Positions 1 to 8,329 of a DNA stretch of 64,000 nt are shown piece after piece. Within the stretch, counting starts at the first letter, position 1. Each line of letters starts with the position of its first letter. Below the pieces are notes generated by a model. The model was not told where the DNA came from. It ran no database searches and worked only from the letters and a program-made list of their open reading frames with translations. The stretch spans positions 1 through 64,000 of the forward strand of contig DATDPU010000049.1 in assembly GCA_035292585.1 (NCBI GenBank), written 5' to 3'. The DNA is from DASSFZ01 sp035292585 (GTDB lineage: Bacteria > Chloroflexota > Anaerolineae > Fen-1058). Position numbers and translations under genes: made by a program.

Positions 1-118
1 CATTTCACCGCTGAGAACGCACACTTGCCCCACGCTGCCGCGTAGCGGCAAGTGCGGGGAGAGCGCGGAGCGGATTTCCTAGCACATCTCTGCGTCCTCC
101 GCGCCCTCTGCGGTAAAA
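1..118. repeat. Dispersed repeat A, copy 1 (with nested palindrome)
   Basis: The copy begins with a CACCGCTGAGAACGC-like end and finishes with CTCTGCGTCCTCCGC and CTCTGCGGTAAAAT, so its ends are roughly inverted relative to each other. The same arrangement occurs near 369-440 and 9018-9090. This copy is longer because a second palindrome (CACTTGCC facing GGCAAGTG) is nested in it. It is non-coding, and its function is unknown. Confidence 0.5.
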
Positions 119-368
119 TCCCGCCCGACTGCGTAAGGTGAGATAAATCACGTCGTGCTATCTCAGTACGACGCTTTATCCGATCCTGACTGCTCCGTAG
201 CAAATACGTCTTCGTTCCTCAACAAGACTCAAACCGCCCGGACCTTGGCTGAAAGACAATTGGTAGGAGACCGTTGACACTCCAGCAAGCACTGGGCGTA
301 AAAATGCCTTATTCCATTTAGGAAGACTGGGTGGCCTCCCTCTTCAGTGTGGGTGAGCGGTTCGGCGC

Positions 369-440
369 AATTTCTCACCGCCGAGAGCGCAGAGGACGCC
401 GAGCAACTTGAATATCTCTGCGTGCTCCGTGGTAAAAACA
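369..440. repeat. Dispersed repeat A, copy 2
   Basis: About 70 bp opening with TCACCGCCGAGAGCGCAG and closing with ATATCTCTGCGTGCTCCG then GGTAAAA. It matches the ends of the copies at 1-118 and 9018-9090. It lies in the untranslated region before the PA14 lipoprotein. Confidence 0.5.
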
Positions 441-543
441 ACACTTTGGCGGGAGACCACCGAAGATTGCAGCCGGTAAAGTCTATGCTTGCAGCTGGCT
501 AAAGACAATCAGGTTCCTTCGACACATCCAGTGGAGAAATTCG

Positions 544-2400
544 ATGAGCAACCCGCGCTCAAGACACAACTCGCCGCTCCGCCTGGTGGTGTTCATCTCC
601 AGCTTGGTCCTGATCGGGCTTGTGCCGGCGGCCTGCGCCGGTGATGCGCCGGTGGACGCCGCCTCACCCCGCGCGCTGATCATAGACTCGGCCGTTCGCA
701 GCGGTGAAAGCTTCCACCTGTTTGGATCAGGCTGGCCCGCGAACCAGATCGTGTTCATCTACCTGGACAATCCTGCCCGACCCGGCGCCCGGCAGCCGAT
801 TTTCAGCACGCAGACCGATGCGCGCGGTCAGTTCGATCTGTTTGTCCTCTATCCGATCGATCCACCCTGGACTACGCTGCCTAGCGTCGCTGTGATCGTG
901 CGGAGCGAGACCCTGGCGATCGAAGTCTCGCAACGGGTAGCCGTCGAGGTTGTCGTGCAGCCCACTCCGCTTCCGCCTCTGCCAACGACAACGGCGACAA
1001 TGACGCCGCTCCCGACGATCACCATGACGCCGCCGCCCACGGAAACCCCGACCGCCACATTTACGCCGTCGGCGACAAACACGCCATCGCCGACGGATAC
1101 GCCACCGCCCACATGGACACCTCAACCAACCAACACCTCGACGGCCGTGCCGGCTGCCACCTACACGCCGACGCCGATCGATCTAGATTCCAGTGGTGAA
1201 TGGGTTGCCCAGTATTACGATAATACACAGCTGGCCGGTCAACCTGTACGTAGCTTGAATCAGGGTAATGGGGCGGAGCTTGACTTTGACTGGGGTGGTA
1301 ATGCACCGCTTGAGTTTGTCCCCGCTGACCGTTTCTCGGTACGCTGGACGAGTACTGTGAATGTCAGTCAGTCAGACACGTATCTTTGCTCGCTGCAAGT
1401 AGATGATGGAGCCAGGCTATATGTTGATGGTAACATGGTGATGGAGAGCTGGAATGGCGCGTCAACCGCTCAACCGTCAATCGCCCATGTATTCCTTAGA
1501 GCTGGGAAGCACGAGTTGCGTGTCGAAATGGTTGAGCAGGGTGGTCCAGCCTTCATCCATTTCAAACACCAAAGGCTCGAACGGTATAAGGGATGGAAAG
1601 GTGAATACTTTGCCGGTGCGAATCTGGACGGCGCGCCACTCCTCGTTCGAGACGATCCTGTGCTTAATTTCAACTGGGAGAACCGATTACCGGGTGAAGG
1701 GATCCCGGCTGATGATTTTTCGGTGCGTTGGACGCGCACGATGGATTTCGACGCCGGGACGCACCTGTTTATTGCCCAGGCCGACGACGGCGTGCGGGTC
1801 TGGCTTGATGGCGTACTACTCAATAATCTCGATCAATGGCATTTAGCATCTGGAACGCGGTATACGGAGACAATGAATTTAGCTGAGGGTGCGCACACGA
1901 TTGTCTACGAGTACTATGAGAACACGGGCAATGCGCTCGCTGCCTTTGTCTACCAAAAGCCAGATGATCGTTTTTCGGGGTGGAAAGGAGAGTACTTCAA
2001 CAACCGGAACTTGGCTGGATTGCCGGTGACAGTTCGTGATGATGGCAGCTCCGATGGGTTCAATTTTGACTGGGGTTACGATCCGCCTGAGTCCTACATG
2101 CCTATCGATAACTTTTCGGTCCGCTGGTCGCGCATAGTCACAATTGAGAAACCGGGTCGGTATCGCTTCTCGTTGACGGCCGATGACGGCGTACGACTAT
2201 TTGTGGGTGACAATCTTGTAGTCAACGAATGGCACGCGAGCGACTCAGATGTCTACAGCGTTTTGGTCGATTTGGATGCGGAACAGCACAATGTCCGCGT
2301 CGAGTACTACGAGCAATCGCTGCGGGCGCATATTCAACTCGCATGGGGTTGGAATTCTGATTTTCTAACTCCAATCCCGATCGCGACTGCTACTCCATAG
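544..2400 (+). CDS. Surface lipoprotein with three PA14-like domains
   Basis: A 618-aa predicted lipoprotein. Residues 1-32 form a signal peptide ending in a lipobox-like VPAAC. Residues 45-130 look like a small beta domain, followed by a Thr/Pro-rich stalk (about 135-210, repeats such as TPTATFTPSATNTPSPT). Three tandem PA14-like modules follow at about 215-340, 345-465 and 475-610. Each has W-x-x-x-Y(F), an F-D-W or F-N-W-G motif, FSVRW and ADDGVRL or DDGARLY. PA14 domains usually bind carbohydrate, so a cell-wall or glycan-binding role outside the membrane is inferred. No catalytic domain is seen. It is transcribed alone and converges on the next lipoprotein across a terminator hairpin. 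Confidence 0.85.
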   Translation: MSNPRSRHNSPLRLVVFISSLVLIGLVPAACAGDAPVDAASPRALIIDSAVRSGESFHLFGSGWPANQIVFIYLDNPARPGARQPIFSTQTDARGQFDLFVLYPIDPPWTTLPSVAVIVRSETLAIEVSQRVAVEVVVQPTPLPPLPTTTATMTPLPTITMTPPPTETPTATFTPSATNTPSPTDTPPPTWTPQPTNTSTAVPAATYTPTPIDLDSSGEWVAQYYDNTQLAGQPVRSLNQGNGAELDFDWGGNAPLEFVPADRFSVRWTSTVNVSQSDTYLCSLQVDDGARLYVDGNMVMESWNGASTAQPSIAHVFLRAGKHELRVEMVEQGGPAFIHFKHQRLERYKGWKGEYFAGANLDGAPLLVRDDPVLNFNWENRLPGEGIPADDFSVRWTRTMDFDAGTHLFIAQADDGVRVWLDGVLLNNLDQWHLASGTRYTETMNLAEGAHTIVYEYYENTGNALAAFVYQKPDDRFSGWKGEYFNNRNLAGLPVTVRDDGSSDGFNFDWGYDPPESYMPIDNFSVRWSRIVTIEKPGRYRFSLTADDGVRLFVGDNLVVNEWHASDSDVYSVLVDLDAEQHNVRVEYYEQSLRAHIQLAWGWNSDFLTPIPIATATP

Positions 2401-2411
2401 TAGTTGACCCT

Positions 2412-2505
2412 GCTGAAATGGCTGGGAGTCGTAGTTGCGACTTGCCCGTAGCCGACGCGGCGCTTCGGCTGAACGACGACTGAAGTCGTCACTACCATTC
2501 GGCAT
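2412..2505. repeat. Palindromic repeat B, copy 1
   Basis: The element contains GTAGTTGCGACTT at its left and CGACTGAAGTCGTCACTACC at its right. These arms recur at 26648-26720, where they are nearly complementary. It is intergenic, downstream of the PA14 lipoprotein, and could fold into a long hairpin. Confidence 0.55.
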
Positions 2506-2518
2506 CAACTTTAAAGCG

Positions 2519-2543
2519 AAGCCCCTGACCTGGTCAGGGGCTT
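2519..2543. terminator. Bidirectional terminator hairpin
   Basis: An 11-bp stem built on AAGCCCCTGAC and GTCAGGGGCTT with a 3-nt loop lies between two convergent lipoprotein genes. It has only short T or A tracts, so it may act as a weak intrinsic terminator for both. Confidence 0.6.
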
Positions 2544-2560
2544 GCTCGTCTCGCGCACCA

Positions 2561-3097
2561 TCAGATTGACGACGGACAGTGGTCGCTCGGCCTGATATCG
2601 TATTCCTTCGTCAAGCTCTGGCCGTCGCCCGAGGTGACGGTGGCCTCGCCGTTCAGGCGCGTGTTCTTCCCCCATTCGACGTCGATGAACTTATCCGCCT
2701 CCTCGACCCCGCGATGGAAGTAGCGATAGACGCCGTTGCCCCCGGTGGCTTCGACCGATATCGTGATCACGACGTTGTCCGGTTTTTCGGCCGTGGGCGC
2801 ATTCCGGCAGCCGGCGACGTAGAACTGGAAATCGAGCGGACCGGACGACGTAGCGGTTGGGCGCGGGCGCGCGGGTTGCGTCGCCGTGGCCGTTGGCGCT
2901 TCGGTCGGCGCATCGGTTGGCGGGGGCGCCGTCGGCTGCGTATCGACGCTGGCCGGCGTATCGGTTGGCGCCGGGGCAACCGGGACGCTATCGCCGGCAG
3001 TCGTCGGCTCGGGCGGTGAACCGGTCAGCGTGCCGGTCCCGCCGCCACACGCCGTCAAGATGAGAGCCAGGCTGATCAGTGCAAGGGTGGTCTTCAT
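2561..3097 (-). CDS. Small Pro/Thr-rich lipoprotein
   Basis: A 178-aa protein starting MKTTLALISLALILTACGGG. It has a clear signal peptide with lipobox LTAC, a linker rich in Pro, Thr and Ala (about residues 25-85), and a C-terminal beta-rich domain with no family I can name. The start at 3097 is preferred over one 33 bp upstream because GGAGAG sits just before it and the signal peptide begins there. It is probably anchored to the outer face of the membrane; its function is unknown. Confidence 0.75.
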   Translation of the reverse strand: MKTTLALISLALILTACGGGTGTLTGSPPEPTTAGDSVPVAPAPTDTPASVDTQPTAPPPTDAPTEAPTATATQPARPRPTATSSGPLDFQFYVAGCRNAPTAEKPDNVVITISVEATGGNGVYRYFHRGVEEADKFIDVEWGKNTRLNGEATVTSGDGQSLTKEYDIRPSDHCPSSI

Positions 3098-3376
3098 GAT
3101 TTCTCTCCATTGAATGATAGGCTGCTGCAATCAAGGAGATTGCACCGGCGCTACAAGGGTGAGGGTGTCGCGCGATTTGACTTTGGTTGGACGATGAGAC
3201 AGCAGGAGGGCAACCCCCGCGTGCTTTGCACGCAAGGGCAGGTCAGCCGCGAGTTATTTGCGGCGCTGCATCACAACACGCGCCATGATACCGCGTCGGG
3301 CGAGGGCGTTCAATGGGAAGATCGGCTTACGATGTACGCCGCGCGTCATCGAAACGCAGCCATCGCTTATCCGTTG

Positions 3377-3691
3377 TCAGTTGGGTTGATAAGCGAACTC
3401 GACCTTACGCCAGTCACAGTTCTTGCAGTGAACGACGATCCTCTCGTCGTAAGGCTGAGGCTCTTGTTGGACTTCCCAAACGATCGGGCCGTCGCACACG
3501 GGGCATGCGCCCTGTAGCAACCAACCGAAGACGCCGGGTGGATTGATCCACGACAGCGCCGTGGCGAGGTTCAGCGCCAACAAGGCTGCAACGGCGGCGA
3601 CGTTTTGCGCGAGGAAGACTCCGGCGGCGAGGAAGGCCAGCGCGAAGACCGCGAGGATCGGCCGGACGAAGGTGTAGCGGATGGCGAACAT
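3377..3691 (-). CDS. Small membrane protein with zinc-ribbon tail
   Basis: About 104 aa. The N-terminal half (residues 1-55) is hydrophobic and likely spans the membrane twice. The C-terminal half has CPVCDGPI and HCKNCDW, two CxxC pairs typical of a zinc ribbon. AGGAGG lies six to seven bases before the chosen ATG, which rules out the longer start at 3712. A TATAAT lies about 40 bp upstream. The role is unknown; membrane-attached zinc ribbons of this size are common in Chloroflexota and Actinobacteria without assigned function. Confidence 0.7.
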   Translation of the reverse strand: MFAIRYTFVRPILAVFALAFLAAGVFLAQNVAAVAALLALNLATALSWINPPGVFGWLLQGACPVCDGPIVWEVQQEPQPYDERIVVHCKNCDWRKVEFAYQPN

Positions 3692-3730
3692 AGAACCTCC
3701 TTTCGCGTGCATCCGGTGTGTGGCGCTCTC

Positions 3731-3736
3731 ATTATA
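3731..3736 (-). promoter_or_regulatory. Probable -10 box for the zinc-ribbon gene
   Basis: A perfect TATAAT on the minus strand, about 40 bp before the ATG at 3691. The corresponding -35 region (around TTTGTA) is weak. The neighbouring upstream hairpin ends the tRNA-Glu transcript, so a separate promoter here makes sense. Confidence 0.45.
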
Positions 3737-3754
3737 TCACCGCGATCAATACAA

Positions 3755-3790
3755 ACGTGCGACGCACTCATGGTAAAGTGCGTCGCACGT
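3755..3790 (-). terminator. Terminator downstream of tRNA-Glu
   Basis: A perfect 14-bp stem (ACGTGCGACGCACT with its complement) and an 8-nt loop, followed on the minus strand by TTTGTATT. It begins five bases past the encoded CCA of the tRNA. Confidence 0.7.
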
Positions 3791-3795
3791 CAGCC

Positions 3796-3872
3796 TGGTG
3801 GCCCATGCGGGGTTCGAACCCGCGGTCTCCGCCTTGAGAGGGCGGCGTCCTAGTCCGCTAGACGAATGGGCC
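3796..3872 (-). tRNA. tRNA-Glu(CTC)
   Basis: The minus strand folds into a full cloverleaf. Acceptor GGCCCAT pairs with ATGGGCC, anticodon stem CCGCC pairs with GGCGG around loop CTCTCAA (anticodon CTC, reads GAG), and T stem GCGGG pairs with CCCGC around TTCGAAC. The discriminator is A and CCA is encoded. It lies 17 bp after the stop of the upstream lipoprotein gene and may share its transcript. Confidence 0.95.
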
Positions 3873-3889
3873 GGGTATGCGAATGGAAG

Positions 3890-4330
3890 TCATTCACCGG
3901 GCAGACTCGACGTGCAGACCTTCCACACGCCGTCTTCGTTCAGCAGCCCGATTTCCTGCTCGATGGGTTGTCCGCCGAGATTGCCTGCTACACGGACGAC
4001 GGCTGCCTCGTCACCGGCGCTTTGCTGCTCGAAGGTTAAGTCCGAGACATCTACCTCAAGCTGCGCGTTCAGCTCGCTCAAATCGACTTCGCTGCCCAAA
4101 CCGCCCGATGAAGCCAACGCCGTCTCAACCGCCTGGATGTCCGAAGTGCAGGTCAACTCTTTCACGCGAGCCAGGTTGAGTTGAGCAATCGCGTCGAACC
4201 ACGCTTTGGTTGTATCGGCCGGCCCGAGTGGCTCGGTGGCGCAACCCGCCAATACGATCACTATGCTGAACCACAGCGAAACGGACACTTTTACGCGCTT
4301 GGTAGTCTTGTTCCTCACAGCCAACGGCAC
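3890..4330 (-). CDS. Small lipoprotein, DUF4878-like
   Basis: A 146-aa lipoprotein with N-terminal basic residues, a hydrophobic core and lipobox LAGC near residue 30. The mature part begins with an alpha helix (TTKAWFDAIAQLNLARVKEL) and continues with a beta sheet, the layout of DUF4878/NTF2-like lipoproteins. Family assignment is by resemblance only. The gene lies just upstream of tRNA-Glu on the same strand and diverges from the radical-SAM gene. Function unknown. Confidence 0.65.
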   Translation of the reverse strand: MPLAVRNKTTKRVKVSVSLWFSIVIVLAGCATEPLGPADTTKAWFDAIAQLNLARVKELTCTSDIQAVETALASSGGLGSEVDLSELNAQLEVDVSDLTFEQQSAGDEAAVVRVAGNLGGQPIEQEIGLLNEDGVWKVCTSSLPGE

Positions 4331-4435
4331 CGGCGGCCATTCTACCAGCCGCTCTGGTAAATGTCAATCAAGCGGCGCGCATTGTGGTAAAATGGCGTAG
4401 AATATAGAAGATAGGCGGTGGGATAAACCCTGATA

Positions 4436-6430
4436 ATGGCTTACACGAACTGGACACCGGAACAACTCTCCCGCACCCTCGATCGCGTCCTGTTGAGCGT
4501 CGAGAAACCGGCGCGTTATGTCGGCGGCGAGCACAACTCGGTCGTCAAAAACTGGGATGCCGCGAGCGTGCGGGCAGTCCTGGTTTTCCCCGATATTTAC
4601 GAGCTGGGCATGTCGAACCTGGGCTTGGCGACGCTGTACGATTTGCTCAATCGCCGGCCCGACGTGCTCGCCGAGCGCGCTTACTGCCCGTGGACGGATA
4701 TGGAAGCGGTTATGCGCCGCGAGGGCCTGCCGCTGTACTCGCTTGAGACGCGGCGCCCGCTGGCCGCCTTCGACCTGATCGGTATCAGCCTGCCTTACGA
4801 GCAGCTGTATTCGAACGTTCTCAACCTGCTCGACCTGGGCGGTGTGCCGCTATTCTCCGCCGATCGCGATGCAACACACCCGATCGTTATCGCCGGAGGT
4901 CACGCAACCTATAACCCCGACCCGATGGCCGATTTCATCGACGTCTTTGCTATCGGTGAAGGGGAAGAGATCATTGTGGATTTCGCGGATGCGATTAAGC
5001 AGTGGAAGTTGGAGATTGGAGATTGGACGAATCGGAGCAGGGGTGAACTACACACACTGCGCGAAGAGCTGCTGCGCCGCATCGCGCGCATCGATGGCGC
5101 GTACGTGCCGCGCTTCTACGAGCCGACTTATCACCTGGATGGCGCACTCGCGGAGATCAGACCCACGCTGCCCGATGCGCCGGGGCGGATCGCCAAGCGG
5201 ATTGTGCCGGTGCTGCCGCCGCCGCTGACCCACTTCATCGTGCCGTTCCTTGATATCACGCACAACCGCGCGCCGATCGAAATCATGCGTGGCTGCACAC
5301 GCGGCTGCCGTTTCTGCCATGCCGGCATGGTGACCCGGCCGGTGCGCGAGCGCAAAGTCGACGAGGTCGTCGCCGCCGTCGCAGACATCCTGGCGAGCAC
5401 CGGCTTCGAAGAGATCGCGCTGCTGTCGCTATCGTCGAGCGACTACACGCACGTCAAAACGCTGGTCAAAGCCATCGCCGAAAAGTTCGGCGACCGGAAC
5501 CTGTCGATTTCGCTGCCTTCGCTACGCATCGAGACCGCTTCGGCCGAGCTGATGGATGCGTTGGGCGACAACAAGCGCGGCGGCTTCACCTTCGCGCCCG
5601 AAGCGGCCACCGAGCACATGCGCCGCGTGATCAACAAGTACATCCCGACGCAATTGATGCTCGACACGGCGCGCGAAGTGTACGCGCGTGGCTGGCGCAC
5701 GATCAAACTCTACTTTATGATCGGCCACCCCGCCGAGACGATGGCCGACGTACAGGCGATTATCGATCTGGCGAAGGCGGTGTTGGCCGAAGGGCGCAAG
5801 CTGCACGGCAAAGCGGCGCAGGTCAACATCGGCGCGAGCACGTTCGTCCCCAAGCCGCACACGCCGTTCCAATGGGTGCCGCTGGACGATGAGGCCAACA
5901 CGCGCGCCAAGCAGAGCCTGCTGCGCCGCGAGCTGCGCGGCGCCGGCTTGAAAGTGAATTGGACCGATCCCGAAGAGACGCTGTTGGAAGCGTACCTCTC
6001 GCGCGGCGATCGGCGCTTGGGCGCGGTGATCTATCGGGCCTGGCAGCTCGGCGCGAAGTTCGACGCCTGGCAGGAGCATCACCAGCCCGAAGCCTGGAAC
6101 CAGGCGTTCGCCGAGCACGGTCTCGATCCGGACTGGTACGCGCGCCGCCCACGCCCGATCGACGAAGTCTTCCCCTGGGATCATATCGACATTGGCGTGA
6201 CCAAGAAGTTCCTGTTGCAGGACTTTCTGTGGAGCGCCGACGGCAAGACGCGCGTCGATTGCCGCGAGCAGTGCTTTGCCTGCGGTATTCTACCCAAGTA
6301 TAAAGTGCTGCGCATGAACACGCCCGGCGATGCCTGGGAGTGTCCGGAGGTGAAGCCGTACGATCAACGCGGCGCCAAGCCGAAATCCACGGCGGAAGTG
6401 ATTCCGCTGCAAATCGTCAATGTCGCGTAA
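4436..6430 (+). CDS. TIGR03960-family B12-binding-like radical SAM protein
   Basis: A 664-aa enzyme. The N-terminal third resembles a B12-binding Rossmann domain (FPDIYELGMSNLGLATLYD; GGHATYNPDPMADF). The radical-SAM core begins near residue 280 with CTRGCRFCHAG, whose CxxxCxxC cysteines bind the 4Fe-4S cluster. The C-terminal part has further cysteines (CREQCFACG) that could bind another cluster. This matches TIGR03960, whose substrate is unproven and which usually sits beside TIGR03936. Here the partner is 1.9 kb downstream. Around residue 185 an unusual segment, WKLEIGDWTNRSRGEL, is encoded by heptamer-like GGAGATT repeats, which suggests an insertion in a loop. Confidence 0.88.
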   Translation: MAYTNWTPEQLSRTLDRVLLSVEKPARYVGGEHNSVVKNWDAASVRAVLVFPDIYELGMSNLGLATLYDLLNRRPDVLAERAYCPWTDMEAVMRREGLPLYSLETRRPLAAFDLIGISLPYEQLYSNVLNLLDLGGVPLFSADRDATHPIVIAGGHATYNPDPMADFIDVFAIGEGEEIIVDFADAIKQWKLEIGDWTNRSRGELHTLREELLRRIARIDGAYVPRFYEPTYHLDGALAEIRPTLPDAPGRIAKRIVPVLPPPLTHFIVPFLDITHNRAPIEIMRGCTRGCRFCHAGMVTRPVRERKVDEVVAAVADILASTGFEEIALLSLSSSDYTHVKTLVKAIAEKFGDRNLSISLPSLRIETASAELMDALGDNKRGGFTFAPEAATEHMRRVINKYIPTQLMLDTAREVYARGWRTIKLYFMIGHPAETMADVQAIIDLAKAVLAEGRKLHGKAAQVNIGASTFVPKPHTPFQWVPLDDEANTRAKQSLLRRELRGAGLKVNWTDPEETLLEAYLSRGDRRLGAVIYRAWQLGAKFDAWQEHHQPEAWNQAFAEHGLDPDWYARRPRPIDEVFPWDHIDIGVTKKFLLQDFLWSADGKTRVDCREQCFACGILPKYKVLRMNTPGDAWECPEVKPYDQRGAKPKSTAEVIPLQIVNVA

Positions 6431-6432
6431 TC

Positions 6433-6460
6433 AGGAGCTCAACGGATTGGCTGAGCTCCT
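6433..6460 (+). terminator. Hairpin after the radical SAM gene
   Basis: A 9-bp perfect stem, AGGAGCTCA with TGAGCTCCT, and a 10-nt loop, three bases after the stop codon. There is no T tract, so termination may be partial. Confidence 0.4.
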
Positions 6461-6493
6461 TACCATTTGAATAGCCAAGAAAGGGGAAGGCAC

Positions 6494-7024
6494 ATGAAAA
6501 CCAAGGTCCTGTTGTTCACGTCTATCGTCGCACTCATGCTCAGCGGATGCGGCGGGCCGGCCGAATGGAAAGAGTTCTCCTCCAGCGCAGGCGGCTTCGC
6601 GGTCTCATTTCCCGGCCAGCCGCAAGAAGAGACACAAAGCGTCCCGACGGCAGCCGGCGACATCGAGATGCACCTGTTCACGCTGGACCAAGGCAACCAG
6701 GGGTACGTGGTCGGTTACTTCGATCTGCCTGAGTCGCTGCTGGGCTTGACGGATGCGGCCACGCTGCTGCAAGGCGCGATGGAAGGCGCGTTTGGCAACG
6801 TCGGCGGCAGCATCGAGAGCCAGCGGGACGTCACGCTAAATGGCTTCACCGGTTTGGAGGCCGGCGGCTCATTCTCGTATGAGGGTGAAAATGGCACGAT
6901 GAAGGCGCGCGCCTACCTCGTGAACGAGCGCGTCTTCCAGGTCTATGCGGCAGGTCGGACCGACACGAGCGGCTCGGCCGACATCGACCGCTTTCTCGAC
7001 TCCTTCAAGCTGACGTCGGATTAA
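6494..7024 (+). CDS. Lipoprotein, function unknown
   Basis: A 176-aa lipoprotein starting MKTKVLLFTSIVALMLSGCGG with lipobox LSGC. The mature domain starts WKEFSSSAGGFAVSFPGQP, a pattern found in many small secreted proteins of unknown function that have an alpha/beta sandwich like PsbP/DUF1795. The start at 6494 fits the signal peptide and has GGGGAAGG before it. It is followed 11 bp later by the C39 peptidase gene, so the two are probably cotranscribed. Confidence 0.72.
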   Translation: MKTKVLLFTSIVALMLSGCGGPAEWKEFSSSAGGFAVSFPGQPQEETQSVPTAAGDIEMHLFTLDQGNQGYVVGYFDLPESLLGLTDAATLLQGAMEGAFGNVGGSIESQRDVTLNGFTGLEAGGSFSYEGENGTMKARAYLVNERVFQVYAAGRTDTSGSADIDRFLDSFKLTSD

Positions 7025-7035
7025 AGGGAACAGCG

Positions 7036-8151
7036 ATGTTCGAGTTCGCGCGATACTCTCAGACCGATCCGCGCTGGAAGAATGCGCTCTTGGGATTCGA
7101 CGACGAATCGACCCTGGGCAAGTATGGTTGTCTGCTCACTTGCCTGTCGATGGTCGCGACCGGCTTTGGTTTCGATGTCACGCCAGCTGCGCTCAACGAG
7201 AAGCTGAAGGCCAATGCCGGCTTCGTGGGAGCTTACCTCGCCTGGGGCGGCGTTCCGAAAGCGTTGCCCGGCGTCACCGTCAAACGCCTGGTCGATTGCG
7301 ACAATACGCCCGCACCGCTCGCCGAGATCGATGCAGCATTAGCCGCCGGCTTCCCGGTCATCATCGAGGTCGATTACGAGAACACGCCGGGCTATCAATA
7401 TCACTGGATCGTTTTGTACGGCAAGCGGGATGGCGATTATCTGCTGCAGGACCCTTATCCCTATCCGCCGCCTGCCGGCGAAGTGCTGTTGACCAAGAGC
7501 CGGTACGCCTTTGCCGGCGCGCCCGATCGAATCATCACCGGCGCGGCTTTTCTGGAAGGGCCGATCAAGAAGCCGGCGGCGGGTTCGCCGCAATCCTCTG
7601 CGAGCACGCCTGCCGGATCGACGACCAGCCCATCGACCGGGGGCGGGCCGGCGGGGTTGAAGGTGTATGCCAGCGAAGCGGATCTGGCGCTGCGCTCCTC
7701 GCCGAGTGTCGGCGCGACGAATCTGATCAAACGCTTGCCGCTCCAAAGCGAGCTGTCTGCGTTGGAGCCGGAGAACGCCGCACGCGGCAAATTGGGCGTG
7801 GTGGGCCAGTGGCTGCGCGTGCGCGATGCGAGCGGGGTCGAAGGCTATGTGGCGGCCTGGTATGTGTCGTCCTCCAAAGAGAAGCCTGCTCCGGCGTCAT
7901 CGACGGGTTCTGCAACGCCCGCCCCCGGCGCGCTGGTTGTGCGCACGACCACGCCCGATGTGGCGCTGCGCAGCCAGCCGGTGCTGGGCGATCAAACCTT
8001 GATCAAGCGACTGCCCTTTAACACGCGGCTCACGGTGTTAAACCCGGCTGCCGAAGCGTCGCGGAAGATCGGGGTGGTGAATCAATGGCTGCGCGTGCGC
8101 GATCCGCAAGGCATCGAAGGTCATGTTGCGGCGTGGTATGTGGCTGTGTAG
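7036..8151 (+). CDS. C39-type cysteine peptidase with two SH3-like domains
   Basis: A 371-aa protein. Residues 5-170 are a Peptidase_C39-like domain, with candidate catalytic Cys32 in GKYGCLLTCLSM, His123 in YHWIVLYG and Asp139 in LLQDPYP. An Ala/Ser/Pro linker follows, then two SH3 modules (about 210-285 and 305-371), each with DLALRSSP- or DVALRSQP-like starts and a GQWLRVRD-like motif. SH3 modules typically bind cell wall, so a wall or muropeptide target is plausible. No signal peptide is seen at the N terminus, so secretion would need another route. Confidence 0.8.
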   Translation: MFEFARYSQTDPRWKNALLGFDDESTLGKYGCLLTCLSMVATGFGFDVTPAALNEKLKANAGFVGAYLAWGGVPKALPGVTVKRLVDCDNTPAPLAEIDAALAAGFPVIIEVDYENTPGYQYHWIVLYGKRDGDYLLQDPYPYPPPAGEVLLTKSRYAFAGAPDRIITGAAFLEGPIKKPAAGSPQSSASTPAGSTTSPSTGGGPAGLKVYASEADLALRSSPSVGATNLIKRLPLQSELSALEPENAARGKLGVVGQWLRVRDASGVEGYVAAWYVSSSKEKPAPASSTGSATPAPGALVVRTTTPDVALRSQPVLGDQTLIKRLPFNTRLTVLNPAAEASRKIGVVNQWLRVRDPQGIEGHVAAWYVAV

Positions 8152-8203
8152 GGTCGAGACCTGCTGACAAGCAACTCTCAGGCCTTACAGCAAATTCTAC
8201 AAA

Positions 8204-8290
8204 TGCTCAAAGCCCGCGTCCTCGCGGGCGTCTCCAGCCATTCACCCGACCGCGTCCTCGCGGTCGGGGAGCAAACTGCGTAAGGTGAGC
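8204..8290 (+). repeat. Dispersed repeat C, copy 1
   Basis: The segment contains CGCGGGCGTCTCCAGCCAT, then CACCCGACCGCG, GGTCGGGG and ACTGCGTAAGGTGAG. The same blocks, in the same order on the opposite strand, occur at 18912-19065. It lies between the C39 peptidase and the TIGR03936 gene. Confidence 0.6.
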
Positions 8291-8329
8291 TGTAAATCAA
8301 ACAGGAATCTCAGGTCTTGAAGTAAGCCG

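Larger units (their letters stand above)
1..543. other. Non-coding leader region of repeats
   Basis: I see no convincing gene in this stretch; the short frames that cross it have no family resemblance and run through repeat DNA. It holds two copies of a dispersed repeat (about 1-118 and 369-440), a nested palindrome near 28-55, and at 127-142 a motif ACTGCGTAAGGTGAG that recurs near 8275 and inverted near 18914. The region precedes the PA14 lipoprotein and presumably contains its promoter, but no clear promoter can be named. Confidence 0.6.

Noticed and set aside
3110..3517. A 135-aa open frame on the plus strand
   Set aside because: It overlaps the zinc-ribbon gene on the other strand, has no RBS or family likeness and reads repeat-like Arg/His-rich sequence.
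5522..6184. Long minus-strand frame opposite the radical SAM gene
   Set aside because: It is an Arg/Leu-rich antisense shadow, as expected in GC-rich DNA.
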